NCBI RefSeq assembly: GCF_019599405.1
Contig: NZ_RKLQ01000006.1
Coordinates: 115,832-179,831, forward strand
Source of the DNA: Haloarcula salinisoli
Lineage (GTDB): Archaea; Halobacteriota; Halobacteria; Halobacteriales; Haloarculaceae
Length of the DNA: 64,000 nucleotides
Reading direction: 5' to 3'
The translations under genes were made by a program, and so were the position numbers. Shown piece by piece: positions 31,189 to 39,800 of the stretch. How positions within the stretch are numbered: position 1 is the stretch's first letter; each line of letters opens with the position of its first letter. The notes under the pieces were generated by a model that saw only the letters and a list, made by a program, of their open reading frames with translations, had not been told where the DNA came from and ran no database searches.

Positions 31189-33357
31189 TCACCTGGCCGC
31201 GGCGTCGATGCGCTCGGCGGTCAGGGCCGACAGTGGGACCACGTTGGCGTCGGTCGCGTCCGCGAGGGTGTCGGTCAGGGCCGCCCGCCCCTCGGTGCCG
31301 GCGTCGACGACGATGGTCCGGTCGGCGACCGCGCCCAGCCGACCGGCTGCGTCGCGAGTCGCCTGGACCGGGCTCCCGTCGGCCGTGTTGGCCCGGCCGT
31401 CCGTGACGATAACGGCGACCGCGGCATCTGGCTCCGCCGCGGTCAGTACCTTGGTCGCGGTGGCGAGTCCCGCCGGCAACGGCGTGCGGTCGCCGGTGGG
31501 CAGGTCCTTGAGGTGTCTGGCCGCGAGTGAGACGCTGTCGGTCGGCGGGAGCACCACGTCGGCGTCCTCGCCCGCGAAGGTGACGACGCTGACCGCATCG
31601 CGGGCCTGATAGGCGTCTTTCAGTAGTTCGAGCACGCAGCCTTTCGCGGCTCGCATCGCCGGGCGCATCGACGCGCTGGCGTCGACGGCGAAGACGACAA
31701 GCGTCTCCGCGTCGCCGGCCCGCACCGACTGGCGGAGGTCCCGCGACTCGACGCCGTCGCCGCCCCGCCGGGCGGCGGCTCTGACCGACGCGGCCGCGTC
31801 GACCGAGCTGTCGGAATTTGCGCGCTCAGTCCTGACGGTCGCGCCGCGGTCGGTGTCGGTCGCGTTCGCTCGACCGCTCGCTCCGGCCCCGTCGGTATCG
31901 ACAGCCGGCGCGTCGACCTCGGGAGTCGTGCTGTCGCCGATGTCGGCCCGCGACTGACCGGGCAACAGCGGTGTCGCCGGACCGGCAGTTTCCTCGTCGG
32001 CCTCGTCTGATTGGCTACTGTCTCGGTCGTCTGTGTCGGCGGGCTCGTCGTCTCCCCCGTCGCTGGCGTCCGCTTCGGACGGTGTCCCGTCGCTGCCGGC
32101 GTCGTCGCCGTCCGCTGGCTGTTCTCCGGATTCGCCCTCGTCACTGTCGCTCCCGTCCGAATCGTCTCCGTCGCCGTCGGTATCGGGCTGGTCTGGGGAC
32201 CCGTCGCCATCCCCCGCTGTTCTCTCTCCGTCTTTCTCCTCGCCGTCTCCGTCGGTAGCGTCCCCGTCACCACTGTCAGATTGGTCTCCAGCCTCGTCTT
32301 CAGCGTCCTCGTCGCTGCCGTCGTCACCGCTCTCGTCGTCGAACTGGTCGTCGAGTACGTCATCGACGGTCGGTGCGTCCTCGAACGGGGTCGATTTGAG
32401 CCGGTGGGGGAGCGCGAAGCGCGCAGCGCGTTCGACGTCCGGTTCGAGGACGGTGGTTCGGTCGTCGAGCGCCGCGAAGGTCCGGGCGGCGCGGGCGGTC
32501 GCGATGTCCCCCCGGTGCCCGTCGACTCCCGCCTCCAGACAGAGGTCGGCTATCTGTTCGCGGAACTCCACGGGCAAGTCTACGTCCGGAAGTCGCTCGC
32601 GGGCGGTCTGGAGCCGCAGGGCTGCCGAGCGGGTTCCGTCGGCGGCCCCACCGCCGTCGGTCACAGCGCTGTCGCCCAGCGCCCGGTCGATGATGGCCAC
32701 GCGGTCCTCGATATCGTCGCATGCGGTGACCTCGGTCTGGAGCGCGAACCGGTCTCGCAGCTGCGGGCGGAGGTCCCCCTCCTCGGGGTTCATCGTCCCG
32801 ACGAGCGTGAAATCTGCGGGATGCGAGACCGTGACGCCGTCGCGCTCGACCCGGTTGACGCCGCTTGCGGCGACGTCGAGGACGACGTCGACGAGGTGGT
32901 CCTCCAGCAGGTTCACTTCGTCGACGTACAGGAGGCCGCGGTTGGCCCGCGCGAGCAGCCCCGGGTCGAATTCCGCCTCACCGGCGAGTGCGTCCTCGAC
33001 GGAGAGGGTCCCGACCACCCGGTCACGGGTCGCTCCGAGTGGGAGCGTCACCAGTGGAGTGGGCCGGCGCTCGACGGGCGGGTCCGTTCGCTCGCGACAG
33101 TCCGAACACTGCCGTTCGGGCTCGTCGGGCGGACAGCTGTACGGGCAGTCCGCGACGGCTCGCTGCTCGGGTAACAGCTCGGCCAGCGCACGCACCGTCG
33201 TGGACTTGGCAGTCCCCTTCTCGCCGCGGATGAGCAGCCCGTCTAGCCCTTCGTCGGCCGCGACGGCGAGCAGTCCGTCTTTCAGGTCCCGCTGGCCGAC
33301 CACGGCATCGAAGGAAGGCGCCCCCGAAGCCTTTTTGTCCGCAGCGAAATCAACCAT
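31189..33357 (-). CDS. chlID: cobaltochelatase/magnesium-chelatase-like subunit ChlID (AAA+ with von Willebrand domain)
   Basis: The 722-aa protein fuses an AAA+ motor to a von Willebrand A domain, as in BchI-BchD. Walker A is GEKGTAKST near residue 45, with LYVDEVNLLEDHLVDVVLD as Walker B. A CxxC-like loop, CPYSCPPDEPERQCSDC, near 75-90 may bind zinc. Residues 340-500 are a long acidic Asp/Gly/Ser linker. The C-terminal domain has the MIDAS motif DASASMRPAM near 540. With CobN it forms an ATP-driven chelatase that inserts cobalt late, into hydrogenobyrinic acid or a relative. I start at ATG 33357, supported by a TTATTAAAA box 27 nt upstream. Confidence 0.9.
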   Translation of the reverse strand: MVDFAADKKASGAPSFDAVVGQRDLKDGLLAVAADEGLDGLLIRGEKGTAKSTTVRALAELLPEQRAVADCPYSCPPDEPERQCSDCRERTDPPVERRPTPLVTLPLGATRDRVVGTLSVEDALAGEAEFDPGLLARANRGLLYVDEVNLLEDHLVDVVLDVAASGVNRVERDGVTVSHPADFTLVGTMNPEEGDLRPQLRDRFALQTEVTACDDIEDRVAIIDRALGDSAVTDGGGAADGTRSAALRLQTARERLPDVDLPVEFREQIADLCLEAGVDGHRGDIATARAARTFAALDDRTTVLEPDVERAARFALPHRLKSTPFEDAPTVDDVLDDQFDDESGDDGSDEDAEDEAGDQSDSGDGDATDGDGEEKDGERTAGDGDGSPDQPDTDGDGDDSDGSDSDEGESGEQPADGDDAGSDGTPSEADASDGGDDEPADTDDRDSSQSDEADEETAGPATPLLPGQSRADIGDSTTPEVDAPAVDTDGAGASGRANATDTDRGATVRTERANSDSSVDAAASVRAAARRGGDGVESRDLRQSVRAGDAETLVVFAVDASASMRPAMRAAKGCVLELLKDAYQARDAVSVVTFAGEDADVVLPPTDSVSLAARHLKDLPTGDRTPLPAGLATATKVLTAAEPDAAVAVIVTDGRANTADGSPVQATRDAAGRLGAVADRTIVVDAGTEGRAALTDTLADATDANVVPLSALTAERIDAAAR

Positions 33358-33392
33358 ACTTGTACTAGTCACAACGGAGTTTTAATAACGTT
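33358..33392. promoter_or_regulatory. 35-nt divergent promoter region between chlID and cobN
   Basis: Only 35 nt separate two divergent starts. A TTATTAAAA box on the minus strand (about 33380-33388) is well placed for leaderless chlID. No clear box is in place for cobN, whose expected TATA region would be near 33366 (GTACTAGTC). TTGT-N7-ACAA (33360-33374) and the half-match ACAA-CGGAGT-TTTA (33371-33384) resemble the shared operator but are not the same. Confidence 0.5.
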
Positions 33393-36300
33393 ATGCCACA
33401 GCTCGGACTCTACACCGCGACGGAGAACGAACTCGGGGCCGTCCAGCGGGCCGCGGGCCAAGTCGAGACCGACCTCGTCGTCCGCTCGGAGAGCGACCTG
33501 GACGACGAACCCGCCGTCGATTCGTTCATCGAGGAACTGACAGACGCGACCGCCGTAATCCTCTGGCTCCACGGGGCCGAGGACAGTATGCCAGGCTACG
33601 AGCGGGCGGTCGAGCGGCTACGGGAAGCGGGGGTTCCGCTCGTCGTGAAGGCCACTGGCGACGCCTTCGCCTACGACGATACGTCGGTGCCGGACAGCCA
33701 CCGGGAGACCGTCTACGACTATCTGGAGAAGGGTGGCGCGAGCAACGTCGCGAACTGCCTGCGCTACCTCGTCAACGAGTACGGGGAGGCCGACCCCGCC
33801 TACGACGACCCCGTTTCGCTCCCGACCGAGGGCGTCTACCATCCCGATTACCCGGGTGCGAGCTACGACGAGCTGCTTTCGACGTTCGACGCCGGGAAAC
33901 CGACGGTCGCGGTCTGGTTCTACGAGTCCCACTGGACACACGAGAACACGCGCTACGTGGACGCGCAGGTCCGAGCTATCGAGGCCCAGGGCGCGAACGC
34001 ACTGCCCATCTTCTGTGAACCAGCCACCGACGCCGAGGGGCAGTGGAACGCCGAACGGGTGACCGAGGAGTGGCTCGTCGACGCCGACGGAAATCCGACC
34101 GTGGACGCCGTCTGCTCGTCGTTCATGTTCTCGCTGTCGATGGACGAGCGCGGCCGCGACGCAAAGGACGAGGGGGAGTCCGCCGAGGAGGTCTTCCTCG
34201 ATAAACTGGGCGTGCCCGTCGTCCAGACCGTGACGACGATGCGCTCGCGCTCGCGCTACGACAGCAGCGACACCGGCGTGATGGGGTTCGAACTCGCCCT
34301 CTCCGTCGCCCTGCCGGAGTTCGACGGCAACGTTATCACCCATCCGATTTCGGGCAAGGAACGCACCGAGGACGCGGCCGACATCGGCAGCGCCCCCAAG
34401 CAACACTTCCCCATCGAGGACCGCATCGACCACGTGGCCAGACTGGCCGTCAACTGGGCCGAACTGCGCCACACGCCCAACGACGAGAAGCAGGTGGCCG
34501 TCGTGTTGCACAACTACCCGCCCAGCGACGACGGCATCGGGACGGCGTTCGGGCTGGACTCGCCGGAGAGCACGGTCAACCTGCTCGAAGAACTGGATGC
34601 TCGTGGCTACAGTACGGGGCCCACGATGCCCGAGAGCGGTCAGTCCCTCGTCGAGCGCCTGACCGCCCAGCTCACACTGGAGGACCGCTGGGTCGCCCCC
34701 GATGACGTCCGGGAACTGAGCGTCGATACGGTCTCACCCGACCAGTACCGCGAGTGGTTCGACGCGCTAGACGACGGGTTCTGCGAGAACGTCCTCGAGG
34801 AGTGGGGTGAGCCACCGGAGCGTCCCTTCGCCATCCCGGGCGTCGAGTTCGGCAAGGTCCTCGTCACCGTCCAGCCCCCACGTGGCTTCGGTATGGACCC
34901 CTCGAAAGTGTACCACGATTCGGACCTGCAGCCGCCACACGACTACGTCGCCTTCTACCGCTGGCTCCGCAACAGCTACGAGGCCGACGCGGTGGTCCAC
35001 CTGGGCACGCACGGCAGCCTGGAGTGGCTGCCCGGCAAGACCGTCGGGCTGGACGGCGAGAGCGCGCCCGACCAGCTCGTCGACGACATCCCGAACGTCT
35101 ACCCCTACATCGTCAACAACCCCGGCGAGGGAACCCAGGCCAAGCGACGGTCTTACGCCGCCATCGTCGACTACCTCACGCCAGTGATGGCCAACGCCGG
35201 GACCTACGACGACCTCGCGGACCTTGAGGAACTGGCTGACCGGTATCGGGAGGCCGGGATGGAGGACGCCCGGACTGACGACGGCGAGCATCTCGAACAG
35301 CGAATCCGCGAAGTCGTCGACGAGATGGACCTGGCCGTCGAGCTGGGCATCGCCGGCGAGATAGACGAGAAAGCCGACGTTCGTGGGCCTGACGAGGCTG
35401 GAAGCTCTCTCGCCGAGGGTTCCGTTGACGGAGACGAGGTCGCTGTCGACGAGCTGGTCGAGCGGGTCCACGCGTATCTGACGGATGTGAAGACCACCCA
35501 GATTCGCAAAGGCCTCCACACGATGGGCGAGCCGCCGGCCGACGACCGGCTCGTGGACTACCTCGTCGCGCTTACCCGCCTGGAGAATCCCGGTGCGCCC
35601 TCGCTCCGGGAGAGCGTCGCGGGCGTGCTCGGCGTCGACTACGACAAACTTCGCAACGCCCCGGGCGAGTACGACGAGGCGCTGGGGATGACCTACGCCG
35701 AGGCTGCCGACCACGTCCACGAGACGAGCCTCGAACTGGTCGAGACGCTGGCAGCCAACGAGTTCGACGTGCCCGAGAGCGAACTCGAAGACAGCAGCTC
35801 GGAGGTGAACATGAACCTGCTCGTGGTGGATATCGACCCGCTCGGGGACGCGCGGGCAGTCTCGGGCGCGCACGACCAGTTGCGCGAGGCGCTGGCGTAC
35901 ATCTGTGAGGAAGCAGCGCCGCGGGTCGCCGGTGCGGCCGACGAGATTCCCCGTACTGCAGAGGCGCTCAACGGCGAGTACGTCCCGCCGGGGGGCTCCG
36001 GCGCGCCCACCAGAGGCGGCGTGGACCTCCTCCCGACGGCGCGGAACTTCTACACGCTGGACCCGCGGAAGGTCCCAGCCAAGACCGCGTGGGACGTTGG
36101 TAGCGAGGTGGCCGACGGTGTGCTGGAGCGGCATATGGAAGATGATGGGAGCTATCCCGAGGAAATCGGCGTCGTCGTGTGGGGAACCCCGACCGTCCGG
36201 ACCCGGGGAGAAACCATCGCACAGGTACTCGCGCTGATGGGCGTGGAACCGGTCTGGAGCGACGCCGGCCGCGTCGAGGACGTCGAGCCGATTCCCCTAG

Positions 36301-37280
36301 AGGAACTCGACCGCCCCCGAATCGACGTCACGACCCGAGTCTCGGGTCTGTTCCGTGACGCCTTCCCGGCGGCGGCCAGCGTCGTCCACGACGCTGTCGA
36401 CGCCGTCGTCGAGCTGGACGAACCCCACGAGATGAACTACGTCAAAAAGCACGTCGAGCGGGAGGTCGAAGACCTCCAGGAAGACGGCATGGACGAGAGC
36501 GACGCCGAGAGCGCGGCGAAAGCCCGCGTCTTCACCACCCGGCCCGGCGGCTACGGCGCGGGCACCAACAAGGCCGTCGACGAGGGCAACTGGGAGGACC
36601 GCTCGGACCTCGCGGACGTGTACGTCCAGTGGGGCGGCTACGCGATGGGCTCCCGTGGGCGGGTCAGCGAGGCCCACGACGCCTTCGAGCGGCGCCTCGG
36701 GAGTGTCGAAGCCACCGTCAAGATAGAGGACACCGCCGAGCAAGACGAGTTCGACAGCTCGGACTGGTACGCGTTCCACGGCGGGTTCATCAGTGCCGTC
36801 TCGGAGATCGCAGGCGAGGAACCGGCCTCATACGTCGGCGATTCCTCGGACCCCGACAACGTGGACGTCTACACCAACGAGGAGAAGGTCCGCAAGGCGA
36901 TGCGGGCCCGCGTGCTGAATCCCAGCTGGCTCGACTCGATGGAGGAACACGACTACAAGGGCGCCGGCGACCTCTCGACGACGGTCGACGTGGTGCTGGG
37001 CTGGGACGCGACCACCGGCGTCGTCAGTGATACGCTCTGGGCAGACGTGGCCGAGAAGTACGCGCTGGACGAGGACCGCCAGGAGTGGCTCAAAGACGTG
37101 AACCCGTGGGCCCTGGAGAGCATCACCGAGACACTGCTGGAGGCCATCGACCGCGGGCTCTGGGACGCGAGCGACGAGATGACAGACCGGCTCCGCGATG
37201 TCAATCTCGACGTGGACGGCGACCTGGAGGCGCGTGCCGGTGCCGCCGACGCCGAGGGGGTGACCAGCGATGACGATTGA
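33393..37280 (+). CDS. cobN: cobaltochelatase large subunit CobN
   Basis: CobN (1295 aa) is the large chelatase subunit that binds the tetrapyrrole and, with the AAA+ partner, inserts cobalt using ATP. Typical segments are GTAFGLDSPESTVNLLEEL near residue 385 and FGMDPSKVYHDSDLQPPHDY near 505. VVHLGTHGSLEWLPGKTVGL near 535 holds the active histidines, and ARNFYTLDPRKVPAKTAWD lies near 885. The length is normal. An acidic insertion (around residues 620-690) is a halophilic feature. The end overlaps cbiC by 11 nt. It is closer to CobN than to ChlH by neighbours and by general pattern. Confidence 0.96.
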   Translation: MPQLGLYTATENELGAVQRAAGQVETDLVVRSESDLDDEPAVDSFIEELTDATAVILWLHGAEDSMPGYERAVERLREAGVPLVVKATGDAFAYDDTSVPDSHRETVYDYLEKGGASNVANCLRYLVNEYGEADPAYDDPVSLPTEGVYHPDYPGASYDELLSTFDAGKPTVAVWFYESHWTHENTRYVDAQVRAIEAQGANALPIFCEPATDAEGQWNAERVTEEWLVDADGNPTVDAVCSSFMFSLSMDERGRDAKDEGESAEEVFLDKLGVPVVQTVTTMRSRSRYDSSDTGVMGFELALSVALPEFDGNVITHPISGKERTEDAADIGSAPKQHFPIEDRIDHVARLAVNWAELRHTPNDEKQVAVVLHNYPPSDDGIGTAFGLDSPESTVNLLEELDARGYSTGPTMPESGQSLVERLTAQLTLEDRWVAPDDVRELSVDTVSPDQYREWFDALDDGFCENVLEEWGEPPERPFAIPGVEFGKVLVTVQPPRGFGMDPSKVYHDSDLQPPHDYVAFYRWLRNSYEADAVVHLGTHGSLEWLPGKTVGLDGESAPDQLVDDIPNVYPYIVNNPGEGTQAKRRSYAAIVDYLTPVMANAGTYDDLADLEELADRYREAGMEDARTDDGEHLEQRIREVVDEMDLAVELGIAGEIDEKADVRGPDEAGSSLAEGSVDGDEVAVDELVERVHAYLTDVKTTQIRKGLHTMGEPPADDRLVDYLVALTRLENPGAPSLRESVAGVLGVDYDKLRNAPGEYDEALGMTYAEAADHVHETSLELVETLAANEFDVPESELEDSSSEVNMNLLVVDIDPLGDARAVSGAHDQLREALAYICEEAAPRVAGAADEIPRTAEALNGEYVPPGGSGAPTRGGVDLLPTARNFYTLDPRKVPAKTAWDVGSEVADGVLERHMEDDGSYPEEIGVVVWGTPTVRTRGETIAQVLALMGVEPVWSDAGRVEDVEPIPLEELDRPRIDVTTRVSGLFRDAFPAAASVVHDAVDAVVELDEPHEMNYVKKHVEREVEDLQEDGMDESDAESAAKARVFTTRPGGYGAGTNKAVDEGNWEDRSDLADVYVQWGGYAMGSRGRVSEAHDAFERRLGSVEATVKIEDTAEQDEFDSSDWYAFHGGFISAVSEIAGEEPASYVGDSSDPDNVDVYTNEEKVRKAMRARVLNPSWLDSMEEHDYKGAGDLSTTVDVVLGWDATTGVVSDTLWADVAEKYALDEDRQEWLKDVNPWALESITETLLEAIDRGLWDASDEMTDRLRDVNLDVDGDLEARAGAADAEGVTSDDD

Positions 37281-38013
37281 CGGGGACAGTGAGTCGGCCG
37301 AGGAGACGGAGTTCGAGGAGTACGCCGACCTCGGCGCGACGACCGGTGACGCGATGGACATCGCCGAGACCAGCATGGACCGCGTGCGCGAGCTCGTCCC
37401 CGACGAGACGCTCGGTGACCGCATCCGACAGAAAGCCGTCCACGCGACCGGCGACCCGGAGTTCCAGCATCTGGTCCGCTTCTCCGGGGCCGAGGAATCG
37501 GCGGTCGTCCGGGAAGGCGCCCGCGCCGTGCTCGAGGAGCGACCAATCGTCACGGATATCACGATGGTCAAATCGGGTGTCACGGGACGGGGCCACAGCT
37601 GTGACTTGCGAAAGGCCATCGGGAACGGGGCCGAACTGGCCGCCGAGACGGGGATGACGCGGACCGCGGCCTCTGTCCTGGAACTCGACAAACAGGGCGT
37701 TTACGACGAAGCCATCGCAGTCGTCGGCAACGCGCCGACCGCCGCGCTTGCGCTGGCCGACTGCATTGAGGACGGTACTCGGCCGGCCGCTATCGTCGCC
37801 ACACCCGTCGGCTTCGTGAAAGCGGCCACGAGCCGCGAACGTGTCCGCGAGGTCGCCGAGGAGTACGGCGTCCCAGCCATCACGACGGTCGGTCGCCGCG
37901 GCGGCAGCGGGCTCGCGGCGGGCCTGACGAACGAACTCGTCCACGTCGCGAGCGACGCCCGCGAGGGGACTGTCGACGTCGAGACGGACGCGACACCGGC
38001 GGGTGCGGACTGA
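37270..38013 (+). CDS. cbiC: cobalt-precorrin-8 methylmutase CbiC
   Basis: CbiC (247 aa) moves the methyl group from C11 to C12 of the corrin. The catalytic histidine is in RQKAVHATGDPEF near residue 58. IVTDITMVKSGVTG and AVVGNAPTAALAL are conserved, as is PVGFVKAATSRERV for substrate binding. The first 30 residues are an acidic extension. The start lies within the end of cobN, and the stop and cbiE start share bases (TGATG), so the three genes should be translated together. Confidence 0.94.
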   Translation: MTIDGDSESAEETEFEEYADLGATTGDAMDIAETSMDRVRELVPDETLGDRIRQKAVHATGDPEFQHLVRFSGAEESAVVREGARAVLEERPIVTDITMVKSGVTGRGHSCDLRKAIGNGAELAAETGMTRTAASVLELDKQGVYDEAIAVVGNAPTAALALADCIEDGTRPAAIVATPVGFVKAATSRERVREVAEEYGVPAITTVGRRGGSGLAAGLTNELVHVASDAREGTVDVETDATPAGAD

Positions 38014-38789
38014 TGGGCGAGGAGTACGACCTCGAGGCGGGCCCAGACCCGGCGACACTCGCTGCGTCGGCACCGGAGCGGCCGGCCCAGAGGGGGACCG
38101 ACCCCGTCTACGCCGTCGGCATCGGGCCCGGAAACTCCGAGTATCTGACCGGACGCGCGAGGCGCGCCCTGGGGGAGGCCGACGTCGTCGTGGGCTTCGA
38201 GACCGTCGTCGAGTTCGTCAGCGAGGCGACCGACGCCGACCTGCTCACCTGTGGCTATCGGGACGAGGCCGAGGCACTCTCTGCCTTCGCCGACCGGGTC
38301 GCGGCTGGAGAGACCGGCGTGGCGGTGTTGATGGGCGACCCGAACCATTCGGGCTATCAGTTCGTCGGGAAGGTCCAGCGAGCGGTCGACGCGCCCGTCC
38401 GGGTCGTTCCTGGCATCTCCTCGCTGCAGGTGGCCGCCAGCCACGCGCGCACCCCGATGGAGGACACGGAGTTCGTGACGCTGCACAAGAGTGGTCCCAT
38501 CGAGTCCGATCTCGCCCGGCTCAGAGACCACGTCGGCCAGCGGCATCTCCTCGTCCTCCCCCGGCCGTTCGACTGGATGCCCGGAGATATCGCCGCCGAC
38601 CTGCTGGAGGCCGGTGCCGACCCGTCGCTGTCGGCGCTCGTCCTCGAACGGCTGACTCACGACGACGAGGCCGTCACGCGGACCACGCTGGGAGAGCTTG
38701 CTTCGTCGGCCGGCGGCGACAGCCGTGAGGAGACGCCCTACTCCGACCTCTCGGTACTCGCGGTGCGGGCTGAAGACGACGCAGACTGA
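38013..38789 (+). CDS. cbiE: cobalt-precorrin-7 C5-methyltransferase CbiE
   Basis: CbiE (258 aa) adds the C5 methyl. Its class III methylase fold starts near residue 34 with VYAVGIGPGNSEYLTGRARR. AVLMGDPNHSGYQFVGK and VVPGISSLQVAASHARTP are the SAM-binding loops. EFVTLHKSGPIESDLARL and LLVLPRPFDWMPGDIA follow the family pattern. CbiE is separate from CbiT, which lies 23 kb away at the other end of the cluster. A 33-residue N-terminal extension is specific to this lineage. Confidence 0.9.
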   Translation: MGEEYDLEAGPDPATLAASAPERPAQRGTDPVYAVGIGPGNSEYLTGRARRALGEADVVVGFETVVEFVSEATDADLLTCGYRDEAEALSAFADRVAAGETGVAVLMGDPNHSGYQFVGKVQRAVDAPVRVVPGISSLQVAASHARTPMEDTEFVTLHKSGPIESDLARLRDHVGQRHLLVLPRPFDWMPGDIAADLLEAGADPSLSALVLERLTHDDEAVTRTTLGELASSAGGDSREETPYSDLSVLAVRAEDDAD

Positions 38790-38947
38790 GCGCAGTTCCG
38801 GCGTTCGATGGCTCATGGGGAGTTTCTGCCGGCTTCGTCGCCCGTCTCCGTCCGGTTCCAGGGCCCACAGTGCTCGGCGAGAGCCCCCTCACCACAACCT
38901 ATTTTATGGACCCCGTCATCGTCTAGCCCAAGAGAGATTGGGGTAGA

Positions 38948-38961
38948 ACAAATGAGATTGT
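38948..38961 (+). promoter_or_regulatory. ACAA-N6-TTGT element before the second CbiX-like gene
   Basis: ACAA-ATGAGA-TTGT lies 17 nt before ATG 38978. Here no TATA box follows it. The likely box, ATTTTATG (38901-38908), would start transcription near 38930, so the element would lie in the early transcript rather than over the core promoter. The flanking GTAGA is the same as before the cbiH leader. Confidence 0.55.
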
Positions 38962-38977
38962 ACAAAACCCGGGCGAC

Positions 38978-39763
38978 ATGACGAGCGAAACGATACTCCT
39001 CATCGGTCGTGACACTGACGGACTGGCGGCGTTGCTGGAGACCCACGCCAGCCGACTGCGAGAGCGCACAGACGTCGAGTCCGTCACGGTCGCGACGTAC
39101 GAGGACGAGCCCGTTCGCGAACTTACGCCGCAACTGGATTCGGTCACAGCTGAGACGGTGTACGCAGTGCCGATGGTCGCCGCCCACACGCGGGACACGA
39201 CGACCGAGATTCCGGCCGCACTTTCGGCGGTTTCGGGGACAGTCCACTACTGTGAACCGCTCGGGCAGAGTCCGGCGATAACTGACGTGCTCGCACAGCG
39301 GGCCGCGACGGAAGTCACGCCCGGCGAGGACGCGTCGCTCGTCCTGGTCAGTTTCGGCAGTAGCTCGAAACCCTACCAGCGCCAGACGACTGACTACCAC
39401 GCGAGCCGGCTGGAGGCCCAATCGGCGTACGACTCGGTGTTGACCTGCTACCTGCTCCAGAACCCGGCCGTCGAGTGTGTCCGCTACAACGTCCCGACCA
39501 GCGACGCGGTCGCCGTCCCGCTGTTCCTGGGTCGAAGCGAGGTGACCGAACGCCGGATTCCGGCGGCCCTGGAACTCGACCGCGGCGGCATCGCCTACGC
39601 GGACCCACTGCTGGACCACTCAGGCGTCACCGACGCTATCGCCGCCGAGATAGAGAAACAGCGCACGCTCGCCGGTTCAGCGGAGCCGGTATCGTCGTTC
39701 GAGGCGACGCTCACGGAGACCCAGCGACCGGTTGCGACAGACGGCGACGGCCGGTTCCGATAG
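38978..39763 (+). CDS. CbiX-like protein without the catalytic histidine motif
   Basis: The 261-aa protein has the two-half fold of CbiX chelatases: strands at residues 4-9 and 108-113, and EAQSAYDSVLTCYLLQNPAVE, VAVPLFLGRSEVTERRIPAAL and YADPLLDHSGVTDAIA in the second half. The GHGS loop of active enzymes is IGRDTDG in the first half and SFGSSSK in the second, and the ligand in LxxGxHxxxDIP is displaced (VAAHTRDTTTEIP). It is unlikely to be a chelatase of the normal kind. It may store or deliver cobalt, or regulate. The shared operator upstream ties it to the regulon. Confidence 0.78.
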   Translation: MTSETILLIGRDTDGLAALLETHASRLRERTDVESVTVATYEDEPVRELTPQLDSVTAETVYAVPMVAAHTRDTTTEIPAALSAVSGTVHYCEPLGQSPAITDVLAQRAATEVTPGEDASLVLVSFGSSSKPYQRQTTDYHASRLEAQSAYDSVLTCYLLQNPAVECVRYNVPTSDAVAVPLFLGRSEVTERRIPAALELDRGGIAYADPLLDHSGVTDAIAAEIEKQRTLAGSAEPVSSFEATLTETQRPVATDGDGRFR

Positions 39764-39800
39764 ACAGACCATTTATCTTGACGCCGCCGCGAGCGCTGCT

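Noticed and set aside
34767..36134. 455-codon open frame opposite cobN
   Set aside because: Shadow of cobN, with no family match.
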